Assembly (NCBI RefSeq): GCF_000196675.2
Contig: NC_015312.1
Span: 1,550,001-1,614,000 of the forward strand
DNA length: 64,000 bases
Origin: Pseudonocardia benzenivorans CB1190
GTDB taxonomy: Bacteria > Actinomycetota > Actinomycetes > Mycobacteriales > Pseudonocardiaceae
Reading direction: 5' to 3'
Positions 48,875-57,205 of this stretch are shown here, piece by piece; position 1 is the first letter of the stretch; every line of letters begins with the position of its first letter. The notes below the pieces were generated by a model. It was not told the origin of the DNA. It did no database searches and saw only the letters and a program-made list of their open reading frames with translations. Made by a program: the position numbers and the translations under genes.

Positions 48875-50680
48875 TCATCGCAGGCGGTGCGCCCCGTCGG
48901 CTGTCCGGATCGTGCGTCCCGTGCGCCCCAGGTGTTCCATGAGCGGCACGGCCACCCGGCGCGACGTCCGCAGCGCCTGCCGGGCCTCGCTGACGGTGAA
49001 CTCCTCCCCGAGCCCGGCGAGTATCTCGATCGCGCGGTCGTCCGCGTCGGCGAGCAGCACCACGCCGTCGGCGAGCCTGAGGACCGCCCGGGCTCGCACC
49101 AGCGACGCGATCTCCCGTGGACCGAGCCCCAGCTCGGCGAGGCGCTCGGCGCTCGGGGCGGCGAAGGGGTCGTCGGCGAGGTCGGCACGCAGCCCGTCGA
49201 GACCGCGTCGGACCGCCGCCGGCAGCTCCGCCGTGGCGGAGCGGGCGACGCGGCCCTCCCGGTGCACCAGCCCGGGAGCCGCCGACGCACCGAGCAGCGC
49301 GTCGAGCAGCCGGGCGTCGGGCAGGTCCGCGGCACGGCGGGCCGCCTCCGTGGACAGGCCGGGGTCGACGGGGTCGGCCGCGTCGTGGTGGTCGACGGCG
49401 GCCCGCAGCCTCTCGACGATCCCGTCGACGGCACCGGGGTCGAGGAGCCATCCGCCGGCCGCGGGGACGCGCGCCGCGAGATCGGCGACCTCGGTGCGGG
49501 GGACGCCCATCGCGACGAGGTCGGCCGCCCGCACCAGCGTGCGCCGTGCCAACTCGCCCGCGCCGTCGGCGACGCCCGGCATCGTCGCGAGCTGCGCGGC
49601 CCGCGCGACCGCGGCACCCCGTCGGCGCAGCAGGGGCGGCGCGACGTCGAGCACGAGCCCGCCCGCGGCCACCCGCCGCCTGCCCGGGTCACGCAGCACG
49701 ACGACGTCGCCGATGCGCAGCGGCAGCACCCGGGCGAGCCGCAGCCGGGCGGTGTCCGCACCGAGCGGCCGTACCCGCACCGGGACCGCGGCGGATCCGA
49801 TGTGGAGGCTCAGCCCGGCGGGCAGCGTCCCGGCGTCGGCGGGGGCACCGCGAGGATCGCGCAGCCGCACGTCGACCACGTCGGTCCCGGCGAACGCGCC
49901 CGGCGTGACGAGCAGGTCGCCGCGGCCGACCGCCTCCCGCGGCGTCCCGCGCAGGTTCACCGCCACCCGCGCCACGCCCGTCACCTCGGGTCGCGCCTCA
50001 CCGAGCGCCTGCAGCCCGCGTACGGCGACCCCGCGCGGGCCGTGCGCCCCGACCAGCTCGAGCTCGTCGTCGACCCGGACGGTGCCCGCCGGCAGCGTCC
50101 CGGTGACGACGGTGCCCGCGCCGCGGATGGTGAACGCCCGGTCGATCCACAGCCGCACGTCGGCCCCGGGGTCGGGCTCGGGCAGCGCGGTGGCGAGGTC
50201 GTCGAGCGCGGCACGCAGCGCGTCCATCCCGTCGCCGGTGACGGCCGAGACGCAGACCGCGGGCGTGTCGGCGAGACCGGTGCCGGCGAGGCGGTCGCGG
50301 GCCTCCTCCAGCGCGAGGGACGGATCGAGCAGATCGGCACGGGTGATCACCAGCAGGCCCTGCCGGACGCCCAGCGCGGCGAGTGCGTCGAGGTGCTCGG
50401 CGGACTGCGGCATCCAGCCCTCGTCGGCGGCGACGACGAACAGCGCCGCGGGCACGGGGCCGACGCCGGCGAGCATCGTCGTGACGAAACGCTCGTGCCC
50501 GGGGACGTCGACGAACGCGACGGTGTGCCCGCCCGGCAGCCTCGTCCACGCGAAGCCGAGGTCGATGGTCATCCCGCGGCGGCGTTCCTCGGCGAAGCGG
50601 TCGGGTTCCATCCCGGTCAGCGCGCGGACCAGCGTCGACTTGCCGTGGTCGACGTGGCCTGCGGTGGCGATCACCTGCAC
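48875..50680 (-). CDS. selB: Selenocysteine-specific elongation factor SelB
   Basis: 601 residues. GTPase motifs: G1 ATAGHVDHGKSTLVRALTG, G2 region RRRGMTIDLGFAW, G3 DVPGHERFV, G4 ITRADLLD. Translation-factor beta barrels follow (FTIRGAGTVVTGTLPAG), and the C-terminal third is the winged-helix array that binds the SECIS hairpin (EFTVSEARQALRTSRRVAVPLMEHLGRTGRTIRTADGAHRL). It carries Sec-tRNA to UGA codons. The GTG at 50680 is used; selA ends 4 bases before it. Confidence 0.96.
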   Translation of the reverse strand: MQVIATAGHVDHGKSTLVRALTGMEPDRFAEERRRGMTIDLGFAWTRLPGGHTVAFVDVPGHERFVTTMLAGVGPVPAALFVVAADEGWMPQSAEHLDALAALGVRQGLLVITRADLLDPSLALEEARDRLAGTGLADTPAVCVSAVTGDGMDALRAALDDLATALPEPDPGADVRLWIDRAFTIRGAGTVVTGTLPAGTVRVDDELELVGAHGPRGVAVRGLQALGEARPEVTGVARVAVNLRGTPREAVGRGDLLVTPGAFAGTDVVDVRLRDPRGAPADAGTLPAGLSLHIGSAAVPVRVRPLGADTARLRLARVLPLRIGDVVVLRDPGRRRVAAGGLVLDVAPPLLRRRGAAVARAAQLATMPGVADGAGELARRTLVRAADLVAMGVPRTEVADLAARVPAAGGWLLDPGAVDGIVERLRAAVDHHDAADPVDPGLSTEAARRAADLPDARLLDALLGASAAPGLVHREGRVARSATAELPAAVRRGLDGLRADLADDPFAAPSAERLAELGLGPREIASLVRARAVLRLADGVVLLADADDRAIEILAGLGEEFTVSEARQALRTSRRVAVPLMEHLGRTGRTIRTADGAHRLR

Positions 50681-50684
50681 CCGA

Positions 50685-52019
50685 TCACCCCTTGCGCGGG
50701 GCCGGGCCGACGGCCAGCACGGCGGCGGCCAGGGCCGCGTCCGACCCCGGGGGCAGCGCACGCAGGTCGAGCAGGCAGCGGCCGTGCTCGAGCCGTCCGA
50801 CGACGGCGGGCTCCCCGGCCCGCAGCGCCGCCGCGAAGCGCTCCGGCAGCGACACCGCGGCGCTCTGCAGCGTCACACCCGGCGCGCCGCCCCCGCCGAC
50901 CGTCGCGACCGAGTCCACGGCGTGCGCGTCGACACCGGCCGCAGCGAGCCGCGTCGCGAGGTCGCGGGCCCTGCGGCGCAACGACTCCGGGTCGGCGTCG
51001 AGCGCGGCGCGGGTGGGGGTGGGCGGGCCGGTGAGGGTGGCCTCGACGGCGGCGAGCGTCAGCTTGTCGACGCGCAGCGCGCGCGCCAGCGGGTGCCGGC
51101 GCAGGGCCGCGACGAGCTCGGCGCCCGGCCCGGGCCCGCCCAGCAGCAGTCCGGCCTGCGGCCCGCCGAGCAGCTTGTCGCCCGAGGCCGTGACCAGGTG
51201 CGCGCCCTGGGCGAGCGTGGTCGCGGCGTCGGGCTCGTCGGGCAGCAGCGGGTGCGGGACGAGCAGCCCCGACCCGATGTCGGCGACGACGGGCACGCCG
51301 TGCGCACCGGCGATCCGTGCCAGCTCGGCCACCCCGACGGACGAGGTGAACCCGGTGATCGTGAAGTTCGACGGGTGCACCTTCAGCACGAGGCCGGTGT
51401 CCGGGCCGATCGCCTCGGCGTAGTCGCGGGGATGCACGCGGTTGGTCGTGCCGACCTCGCGCAGCCGCGCGCCCGTCGACACCAGCAGATCCGGGATGCG
51501 GAAGCCGTCGCCGATCTCGACGAGCTCACCGCGCGCGACGACGATCTCGCGGCCGGCCGCGAGGCCCGTCGCCACCAGGGCGAGGGCGGCGGCGCCGTTG
51601 TTGACCAGGTGGGCGGCGCCCGCGCCGGGGACCGCGGCGAGCAGGGCGTCGACCGTGGCGGCTCCGCGGCGGCCGCGTCCGCCCGACGCCAGGTCGAGTT
51701 CGACGTCACAGGTCCCGGCGGCGACGGCGAGCGCGTCGACGACGGCGGCCGAGAGCGGGGCCCGGCCCATGTTGGTGTGCAGCAGGACGCCGGTGGCGTT
51801 GAGGACGCGGCGCAGCGACGTCGCCGAGGGCGGGAGCGCGGCCAGCGCGGCGTCGGCGACGGCGTCGGGGGCGATCTCGCCGAGCCGTGCCCGCTGCTGG
51901 GCCGCGGTGACCGAGCGCTTCACCAGGTCGCGGCCCAGCCGCGCGACCGCCGCGGCGACGCGGGGCTCGGCGAGGACGGCGTCCGTGCGCGGCACGAGCC
52001 GTCGATGATCGGCACTCAC
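50685..52019 (-). CDS. selA: L-seryl-tRNA(Sec) selenium transferase SelA
   Basis: 444 residues. N-terminal helical region (LGRDLVKRSVTAAQQRARLGE), then RVLNATGVLLHTNMGRAPLS, HLVNNGAAALALVATGLAAG, VVARGELVEIGDGFRIPDLL, EVGTTNRVHPRDY and the PLP Lys in TASGDKLLGGPQAGLLLGG. It converts Ser-tRNA(Sec) to Sec-tRNA(Sec) with selenophosphate. Coupled to selB and divergent from selD with only 33 bp between start codons. Confidence 0.96.
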   Translation of the reverse strand: MSADHRRLVPRTDAVLAEPRVAAAVARLGRDLVKRSVTAAQQRARLGEIAPDAVADAALAALPPSATSLRRVLNATGVLLHTNMGRAPLSAAVVDALAVAAGTCDVELDLASGGRGRRGAATVDALLAAVPGAGAAHLVNNGAAALALVATGLAAGREIVVARGELVEIGDGFRIPDLLVSTGARLREVGTTNRVHPRDYAEAIGPDTGLVLKVHPSNFTITGFTSSVGVAELARIAGAHGVPVVADIGSGLLVPHPLLPDEPDAATTLAQGAHLVTASGDKLLGGPQAGLLLGGPGPGAELVAALRRHPLARALRVDKLTLAAVEATLTGPPTPTRAALDADPESLRRRARDLATRLAAAGVDAHAVDSVATVGGGGAPGVTLQSAAVSLPERFAAALRAGEPAVVGRLEHGRCLLDLRALPPGSDAALAAAVLAVGPAPRKG

Positions 52020-52052
52020 TCGGTCACCCTATTCACGACCTAGTCTGACAGC

Positions 52053-53087
52053 ATGCCCGTCGCGCGCCGCCTCACCGAGTTCAGTCACGGCGGGGGGTGC
52101 GCCTGCAAGCTGGCCCCCGGCCGACTGGCCGACGTCCTCGCCCGCATCACCCCGCCCGCGCACCCCGACCTGCTGGTGGGCACCGAGACCGGCGACGATG
52201 CGGCCGTCTGGCGCCTCGACGCCGACCGCGCGCTCGTCGCCACCACCGACTTCTTCACCCCGATCGTCGACGACGCGCGCACGTGGGGCCGGATCGCCGC
52301 GGTCAACGCGGTCTCCGACGTCTACGCGATGGGCGGCCGCCCGCTCTTCGCGCTCAACCTCGTGGCGTGGCCGTCGGACGACCTGCCCGAGGAGCTGCTG
52401 GCCGAGGTGCTCGCCGGCGGGGCCGACGCGGGCGCGGAGTGCGGCTTCGCCGTCGTCGGCGGGCACTCGATCGACGATCCCGAGCCGAAGTACGGCCTCG
52501 CCGTGGTCGGGGAGGTGCATCCCGACCGGGTGCTCACCAACACCGGCCTGCGCGACGGCGACGCGCTCGTGCTCACCAAACCGCTCGGGGTCGGGATCGT
52601 GTCGTCGGCGGTGAAGGGCGGGACCGCGCCCGCCGAGGTGGTCGCGGCCGCCGTCGCGTCGATGACCTCGCCCAACGCCGAGGCCTCGGCCGCGGCACTC
52701 GCCGCCGGGGCGACGGGCTGCACCGACGTCACCGGGTTCGGGCTGCTGGGGCACCTCAAGAAGATGGTGGCGGCGTCCGGTGTGGACGCGGTCGTCGAGG
52801 TCGACTCCGTACCCGTCGTCGACGGCGCCCGGACGCTGCTGGAGTCCGGCGTCGTGCCCGGTGGGACGCGGCGCAACCGCGAATGGACCGTCGACGTGGT
52901 CGACGTGGGGGAGCGCTCCGAACACGACCGGCTGCTGCTCGCCGACGCCCAGACCTCCGGCGGCCTGCTGTTCGGCGCGGAGCCCGCCGCGGCCGCCGAC
53001 GCCGTCGCGGCGCTGCGGGAGAAGGGGCTGACCGCGGCGGTCGTCGGCCGCGTGTCCGCCGGCACCGGCCGGATCGCGCTCATCTAG
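52053..53087 (+). CDS. selD: Selenophosphate synthase SelD
   Basis: 344 residues. The active-site segment is HGGGCACKLAP with Cys16, Cys18 and Lys19, the Cys version rather than a Sec enzyme. ATP-binding glycine-rich and Asp motifs follow: GDDAAVWRL, TTDFFTPIVDD, NAVSDVYAMGGRPLFALNL, VVGGHSIDDPEPKYGLAVVG, GFGLLGHL. It makes selenophosphate from selenide and ATP. Its TAG stop (53085-53087) is part of the CTAG at which an IS982-type element is inserted; the protein is complete. Confidence 0.96.
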   Translation: MPVARRLTEFSHGGGCACKLAPGRLADVLARITPPAHPDLLVGTETGDDAAVWRLDADRALVATTDFFTPIVDDARTWGRIAAVNAVSDVYAMGGRPLFALNLVAWPSDDLPEELLAEVLAGGADAGAECGFAVVGGHSIDDPEPKYGLAVVGEVHPDRVLTNTGLRDGDALVLTKPLGVGIVSSAVKGGTAPAEVVAAAVASMTSPNAEASAAALAAGATGCTDVTGFGLLGHLKKMVAASGVDAVVEVDSVPVVDGARTLLESGVVPGGTRRNREWTVDVVDVGERSEHDRLLLADAQTSGGLLFGAEPAAAADAVAALREKGLTAAVVGRVSAGTGRIALI

Positions 53088-54064
53088 ACGAGTAAGTCCT
53101 AACGGCGTGCCGGGCCCGGGACGTGACAGGAGGGTGTTGAAGATCAGTTTGTGACGACCGACCTCAACACCCTCCTGACCGCACTCTACGTCAAGATCGA
53201 CGACTGGCTGGGCAAACGCACCCGCCCGGGCAGGCCACCGAAGCTCTCCGACGCCGAGCTGCTCACCCTGGCCGTGGCGCAGGTGCTGCTGGGAGTCCGC
53301 TCCGAGGCCCGTTGGCTACGGTTCGTGCCCCGGGCGCTACCAGCCGCGTTCCCGTACCTGCCGGGCCAGTCCGGCTACAACAAGCGGCTGCGCTCGGCGG
53401 TGTCACTGATCAAGCGGGTCATCCGCGAGCTGGCCGGCGACACCGACCTGTGGGCCGACCCCGTCTGGGTCGTGGACTCCACCCCGGTCGAGTGCGCCCG
53501 TTCCCGGCCCACCGCGAAACGCTCGAACCTGGCCGGGTGGGCCGGCTACAGCTACTGCCCGTCGCACTCGCGGTGGTTCTGGGGGCTGCGCCTGCACCTG
53601 GTCTGCACCCCGGCCGGACTGCCGATCACCTGGGCATTGGCCGACCCGAAGCTCGACGAACGCCAGGTCCTGATGGCCGTGCTCGACCACGACCCCACCC
53701 TCACCACCGACCGGCCCGGCCTGACCATCATCGCCGACAAGGGCTACGTCTCCCGCGAACTCGACACCTACCTGGCCGAGCGTGGCGTGGTGCTGCTGCG
53801 GCCCTCCTACCGCAACCGCACCCCACGCCCGGGCGAACACCTGCTCAAACCGATCCGCCAGCTCATCGAGTCGGTCAACGACACCCTCAAGGGCCAACTC
53901 GATCTCGAGCTGCACGGCGGACGCAGCATCGACGGCGTCAGCGCCCGGATCGGGCAGCGCCTGCTCGCCCTGACCGCCGCGATCTGGCACAACCGCGCCA
54001 CCGGACAGCCCATCACCCGATCCTTGATCGCCTACGACCACTGACCGGGTTCGGACTTACTCGT
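53088..54064 (+). mobile_element. IS982-family insertion sequence (977 bp)
   Basis: Terminal inverted repeats ACGAGTAAGTCCKAAC at both ends, flanked by CTAG on each side (53084-53087 and 54065-54068). CTAG is its own complement, so it could be target duplication or the last TIR bases. One intact transposase gene. It separates selD from the convergent methyltransferase gene and leaves both coding regions whole. Confidence 0.88.
53151..54044 (+). CDS. IS982-family transposase
   Basis: 297 residues. N-terminal TDLNTLLTALYVKIDDWLGKRTRPGRPPKLSDAELLTLAVAQVLLG is characteristic of IS982. DDE-type residues: Asp in VWVVDSTPVECARS, Asp in IIADKGYVSRELD, Glu in QLIESVNDTLKGQLDLELHGGRS. GTG start at 53151. 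The frame is intact. Confidence 0.92.
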   Translation: MTTDLNTLLTALYVKIDDWLGKRTRPGRPPKLSDAELLTLAVAQVLLGVRSEARWLRFVPRALPAAFPYLPGQSGYNKRLRSAVSLIKRVIRELAGDTDLWADPVWVVDSTPVECARSRPTAKRSNLAGWAGYSYCPSHSRWFWGLRLHLVCTPAGLPITWALADPKLDERQVLMAVLDHDPTLTTDRPGLTIIADKGYVSRELDTYLAERGVVLLRPSYRNRTPRPGEHLLKPIRQLIESVNDTLKGQLDLELHGGRSIDGVSARIGQRLLALTAAIWHNRATGQPITRSLIAYDH

Positions 54065-54114
54065 CTAGCGGGAGTGGGGATCACCCTCCACGCCGGTGAC
54101 ACCCCCCACGGGCG

Positions 54115-54882
54115 TCATCCGGCGCGGCGGCCCCACGCCGAGACGATCGCGCCGCCGGGCACCCACGTCCGCGGCTCGCGCAGCGCCGCCTCCCAGCGGG
54201 CGAACGTCTCCTCGTCGGCGAGGCCGCCGGTGGCCTCGTGCAACTGCCCGACGGTCAGCAGCATCCACTCCGCCTCCGGACCGCCCCCCTCCGCGAACGG
54301 CACGTGGCAGTCGACGCCGATCCCGTCGAGCCCGCGGGACGTCAGCATCCCGGGCAGCGCGCGTCCCATGTCGACGTCGATCAGCTGCCGGAGAACCCGT
54401 TCGGCATGGCGCATCATCGTCTCGTGCGGAGTGCCCGGGACCATCGCGGCGGTGCTCACCGAGTCGCACTCCTCGACGAGCAACCATCCGCCCGGTCGCA
54501 GTGCCGCGACGAACCGGTCGAGCACCTCGTCGCGTTCGGCGAGGTGGGCCAGCAGGAACCGGACGTGCACGAGGTCGAACCCGTCGCCCGGCAGCGGGTC
54601 GACCCGCACGTCGCACTCGTGCACCGACACCGGCGGTGGCAGGTCGGAGAGGAACCGGACGTCGATGTCGACGGCTGCGACCTCCCCTCCGGGACCGACC
54701 CGGTCGGCCAGCCAGCGGGCGATCGACCCACCGCCCGCGCCGACCTCCAGGCAGCGCATGCCGGGCCCGACGCCCAGGGCCGTCAGGTGCCGGATCGTCC
54801 CGGGGTCGTAGGTCGCCTCCATGCAGTCCATCCGCCGCCGCGCCCGGTGCCAGGAGTTCTGCAGCGAGTACTCGGTGCTCAT
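54115..54882 (-). CDS. Class I SAM-dependent methyltransferase
   Basis: 255 residues. SAM-binding motif LEVGAGGGSIARWLADRVGPGGEVAAVDIDVRFL, then DLVHVRFLLAHLAERDEVLDRFVAALRPGGWLLVEE. The N-terminus MSTEYSLQNSWHRARRRMDCMEATYDPGTIRHL resembles the UbiE-like small-molecule methyltransferases of actinobacteria. Substrate unknown. The only AGGAGG ends 1 base before the ATG at 54882, which is too close, so the true start may be slightly later or use another site. Converges on selD, with the IS in between. Confidence 0.85.
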   Translation of the reverse strand: MSTEYSLQNSWHRARRRMDCMEATYDPGTIRHLTALGVGPGMRCLEVGAGGGSIARWLADRVGPGGEVAAVDIDVRFLSDLPPPVSVHECDVRVDPLPGDGFDLVHVRFLLAHLAERDEVLDRFVAALRPGGWLLVEECDSVSTAAMVPGTPHETMMRHAERVLRQLIDVDMGRALPGMLTSRGLDGIGVDCHVPFAEGGGPEAEWMLLTVGQLHEATGGLADEETFARWEAALREPRTWVPGGAIVSAWGRRAG

Positions 54883-54982
54883 GCCTCCTGATGGTCGTAC
54901 CGTTCGCATCCGGACGGAGGAGCGACGTGAAGCGCGTCACAGCCGATTTCGCGGCGGCGGGTCGCTGCCGGTCGCGAGTGGC

Positions 54983-55004
54983 GATGGTCGCTACAGCGAC
55001 CATC
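54983..55004 (-). terminator. Palindromic terminator after the amidase-like gene
   Basis: GATGGTCGCT, 2 bases, AGCGACCATC: a 10-bp stem with a 2-base centre, 5 bases beyond the amidase-like stop. Same core and same flanking CGCTCAC as the hairpin after cysM. Confidence 0.6.
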
Positions 55005-55009
55005 GGCGC

Positions 55010-56344
55010 TCACAGGAGGCAGGCAGCCGTCGCGAGCAGGAGCGGTTCGCTGCCGGGGCGCCCGACCAGCTGCACCGGCACCCGCGTTGCGCCCCAACGG
55101 ACCGGGACGACCAGTGCGGGCAGCCCGGCGAGGTTCCAGGCCTGTGTGTACGGGACCGGGACGGGCCGCGTGCCGCGCATCGTCGCGGTCGTGGAGCCGA
55201 CGGCGGGAAGGACGAGGACGTCGTAGCGACCGCCGTCGAGCCAGCCGGCCATCCGGTCGCGCCATGCCGTGGCCACGCCGGAGCCGATCCGGTCGCGGCG
55301 CAGCTCGCGCCGGCCCCGCCGCACGACACCCGACGTGCGCCTGCCGAGAACGTCGGCGTCCAGGCCCACGTCCGCTGCCTCCTGCGCGACCCCTGCGCGC
55401 CAGCGCCGTGACCATTCGCGCGCCAGGCCCGACGGGTAGGGCGGGTCGGTGTCGACCGTCGCGACGCCCAGCTCCGCGAACCGTCGGGCGGCCTTGCGGA
55501 CGGCGTCGTGGTGGTCCGGGTCGAGCCGTCCACGGCCTGCGGGGCTGCGCACCGAGACCGCGACCCGGCGCGGGATGCCGACGGCGTCCAGGTCGCCGAT
55601 CGTGGTGCCGGACAACGCCTCGAACATCAGGGCGGCGTCGGCCGGGGTGCGCGCGAGCAGTCCGGTCTCGGCCAGCCCGAACCACCGCTGCGACGCGGCG
55701 CCGGGGAGGGGGAGCACGCCGGGGCCCGGCTTGAGCCCGACGAGCCCGCAGTAGGCCGCGGCGAGCCGCACCGATCCGCCGCCGTCGCGGCCCAGCGCCA
55801 GCGCAGCCATGCCGGCGGCGACGGCCGCGGCGCCCGCCCCGCAGGGGTTCGACGGCGGCAGCGCGATGTCGACGGGCCCACCCGCGCCGGGGGCCTTCCG
55901 GGTGAACCCGCACACTCCGAGCTCGGCCGTCCGGGTCCGGCCCAGGACGATGGCGCCGGCGGCACGCAGCCGGCGGACCAGGGTGTCGTCGCGGCGGGCC
56001 GGCTCGCCGGACGCGCCGCAGCCGTGCCCGGTGACCAGCCCGGCGAGCGCGACGTCGTCCTCGACCGCGACGGGCACGCCTGCCAGCGGCAGCGCGAAGC
56101 GGTCGGGCCGGGCGTCGATGCCGGTGGCCTCGGCGCGCACCCGATCGGGGTCGATGCCGGCGAACCCGGTGGCGTGGAACGCCCCGACCCGGCGGTCGAC
56201 GTCGGCGGCGCGGGTCAGGTGGGCGTCGGCGACGTCGGCAGCGGTCGCGTCGCCGTCGCGCACGCGGGCGGCGATCGTCGCAGCCGGGGCGCCCGCGAGC
56301 CCGGACATGTCCGGGCCCGCTCGGTCGGAGAGCGCGCTGGCCAT
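55010..56344 (-). CDS. Amidase-signature homologue lacking catalytic residues
   Basis: 444 residues with the amidase-signature fold: LAGVPVAVEDDVALAGLVTGHGC, AALALGRDGGGSVRLAAAYCGLVGLKPGPG, and a C-terminal YTQAWNLAGLPALVVPV. Active members need Lys (GVPxxVKD), a cis-Ser in GGSSGGS and a nucleophile Ser in GGS(I/V)R. Here the Lys is Glu (residue 95, GAG), and the GGSSGGS segment is missing (NPCGAGAAAVAAG), while the nucleophile Ser191 remains. It is therefore probably not a working amidase; the frame is intact, so it may have another role or be an early pseudogene. Standing alone with its own terminator. Confidence 0.8.
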   Translation of the reverse strand: MASALSDRAGPDMSGLAGAPAATIAARVRDGDATAADVADAHLTRAADVDRRVGAFHATGFAGIDPDRVRAEATGIDARPDRFALPLAGVPVAVEDDVALAGLVTGHGCGASGEPARRDDTLVRRLRAAGAIVLGRTRTAELGVCGFTRKAPGAGGPVDIALPPSNPCGAGAAAVAAGMAALALGRDGGGSVRLAAAYCGLVGLKPGPGVLPLPGAASQRWFGLAETGLLARTPADAALMFEALSGTTIGDLDAVGIPRRVAVSVRSPAGRGRLDPDHHDAVRKAARRFAELGVATVDTDPPYPSGLAREWSRRWRAGVAQEAADVGLDADVLGRRTSGVVRRGRRELRRDRIGSGVATAWRDRMAGWLDGGRYDVLVLPAVGSTTATMRGTRPVPVPYTQAWNLAGLPALVVPVRWGATRVPVQLVGRPGSEPLLLATAACLL

Positions 56345-56478
56345 CGACCTACTCTGGCATCCGCGCCGGTCGACGCCGTTCCGACCCGCCGGGGGCGGGC
56401 CGATGTCGATCGCCCCGAATGGGCGTGTTCACCCGGATGGCGGGGCGGTCGCGGCCCTCGGGTACGGCGTGGACGGGC

Positions 56479-56871
56479 TCAGGCGGTGGGGCTCAGCGCT
56501 TCCGGCACACCGTCGGCGGTGTCGAAGAGACCGAGCAGGCCGGTCGCCTCCAGCGCGCGCGTGACGATCCGCGACCCGCACACCAGCGTCAGGCGGCGGC
56601 CCTGCTGCTGCACGTCGTCCTTCGCGGCCACGAGCGCCGCCAGCCCGGCCGACCCGAGGAACGTGACCGACGACAGGTCGAGGACCAGCAGGTTCGCGGA
56701 CGGGAGCGTCGCGGCGATGCGTTCGGACAGCATCGGAGCGGTCAGCGTGTCGACCTCTCCACTGACCTGGAGAACCACCGCTCCGTCGCCGTGGTCGACG
56801 GCGTCGAAACGGATCACCTCGGCGGAGGACTCGCCGACTTCTTCGGCGGAGTCGCCCGACTCACCGCTCAT
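56479..56871 (-). CDS. STAS-domain anti-sigma factor antagonist, second copy
   Basis: 130 residues. VIRFDAVDHGDGAVVLQVSGEVDTLTAPMLSERI, then LVLDLSSVTFLGSAGLAALVAAKDDVQQQGRRLTLVC. The phosphorylatable Ser lies in TFLGSAGL. A 20-residue acidic Ser/Glu-rich head (SGESGDSAEEVGESSAE) precedes. With the STAS protein at 48.4 kb and the RsbW-SigF pair at 46 kb it offers a second input to the same or another anti-sigma factor. Confidence 0.9.
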   Translation of the reverse strand: MSGESGDSAEEVGESSAEVIRFDAVDHGDGAVVLQVSGEVDTLTAPMLSERIAATLPSANLLVLDLSSVTFLGSAGLAALVAAKDDVQQQGRRLTLVCGSRIVTRALEATGLLGLFDTADGVPEALSPTA

Positions 56872-57205
56872 GCGCACGGCGCTCCCTCGATGGCGTCTGC
56901 GGACAGGGCGCGACTGTGGTCTCAACCGCCCGCCAACCCTACGGCGCCCGCCGGAAGGCACACAACACGGCCCCCGCCGCGACGGTCGACGCCGCACGGA
57001 CACGGAGGTCGGAGGCCCTTTCCGCGCGACGCCGACCCGACGCGCACCGGGTCGTGGTGTGGGTGGCCGCACCCCCGCTGGCGAGGAGCCCCCCGCCCGG
57101 CCCCGCCGGGCAGCATGATCGCGAGCGACTCCCCGCGACCGGCAGGTTCGTCCCCGTCACCGGACGGCAGCAGCGCCGACCGGACGAGTCGACGAGGAGG
57201 CCGCC
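56872..57205. other. Divergent gap between STAS and AOX-like genes
   Basis: 334 bp containing both promoters. AGGAGG at 57194-57199 is the ribosome site of the AOX-like gene. I find no GGGTA-type SigF element and no clear inverted repeat. No gene supported. Confidence 0.5.

Noticed and set aside
48459-52043. Plus-strand open frame of about 1,190 codons opposite STAS, selB and selA
   Set aside because: Mirror frame of conserved genes, with low-complexity Ser/Arg composition.
48040-53100. tRNA-Sec (selC) near the selBA/selD genes
   Set aside because: I looked for the long acceptor/variable-arm layout with a TCA anticodon and a T-loop TTCGATTCC in the gaps around the cluster and elsewhere in the window and saw none.
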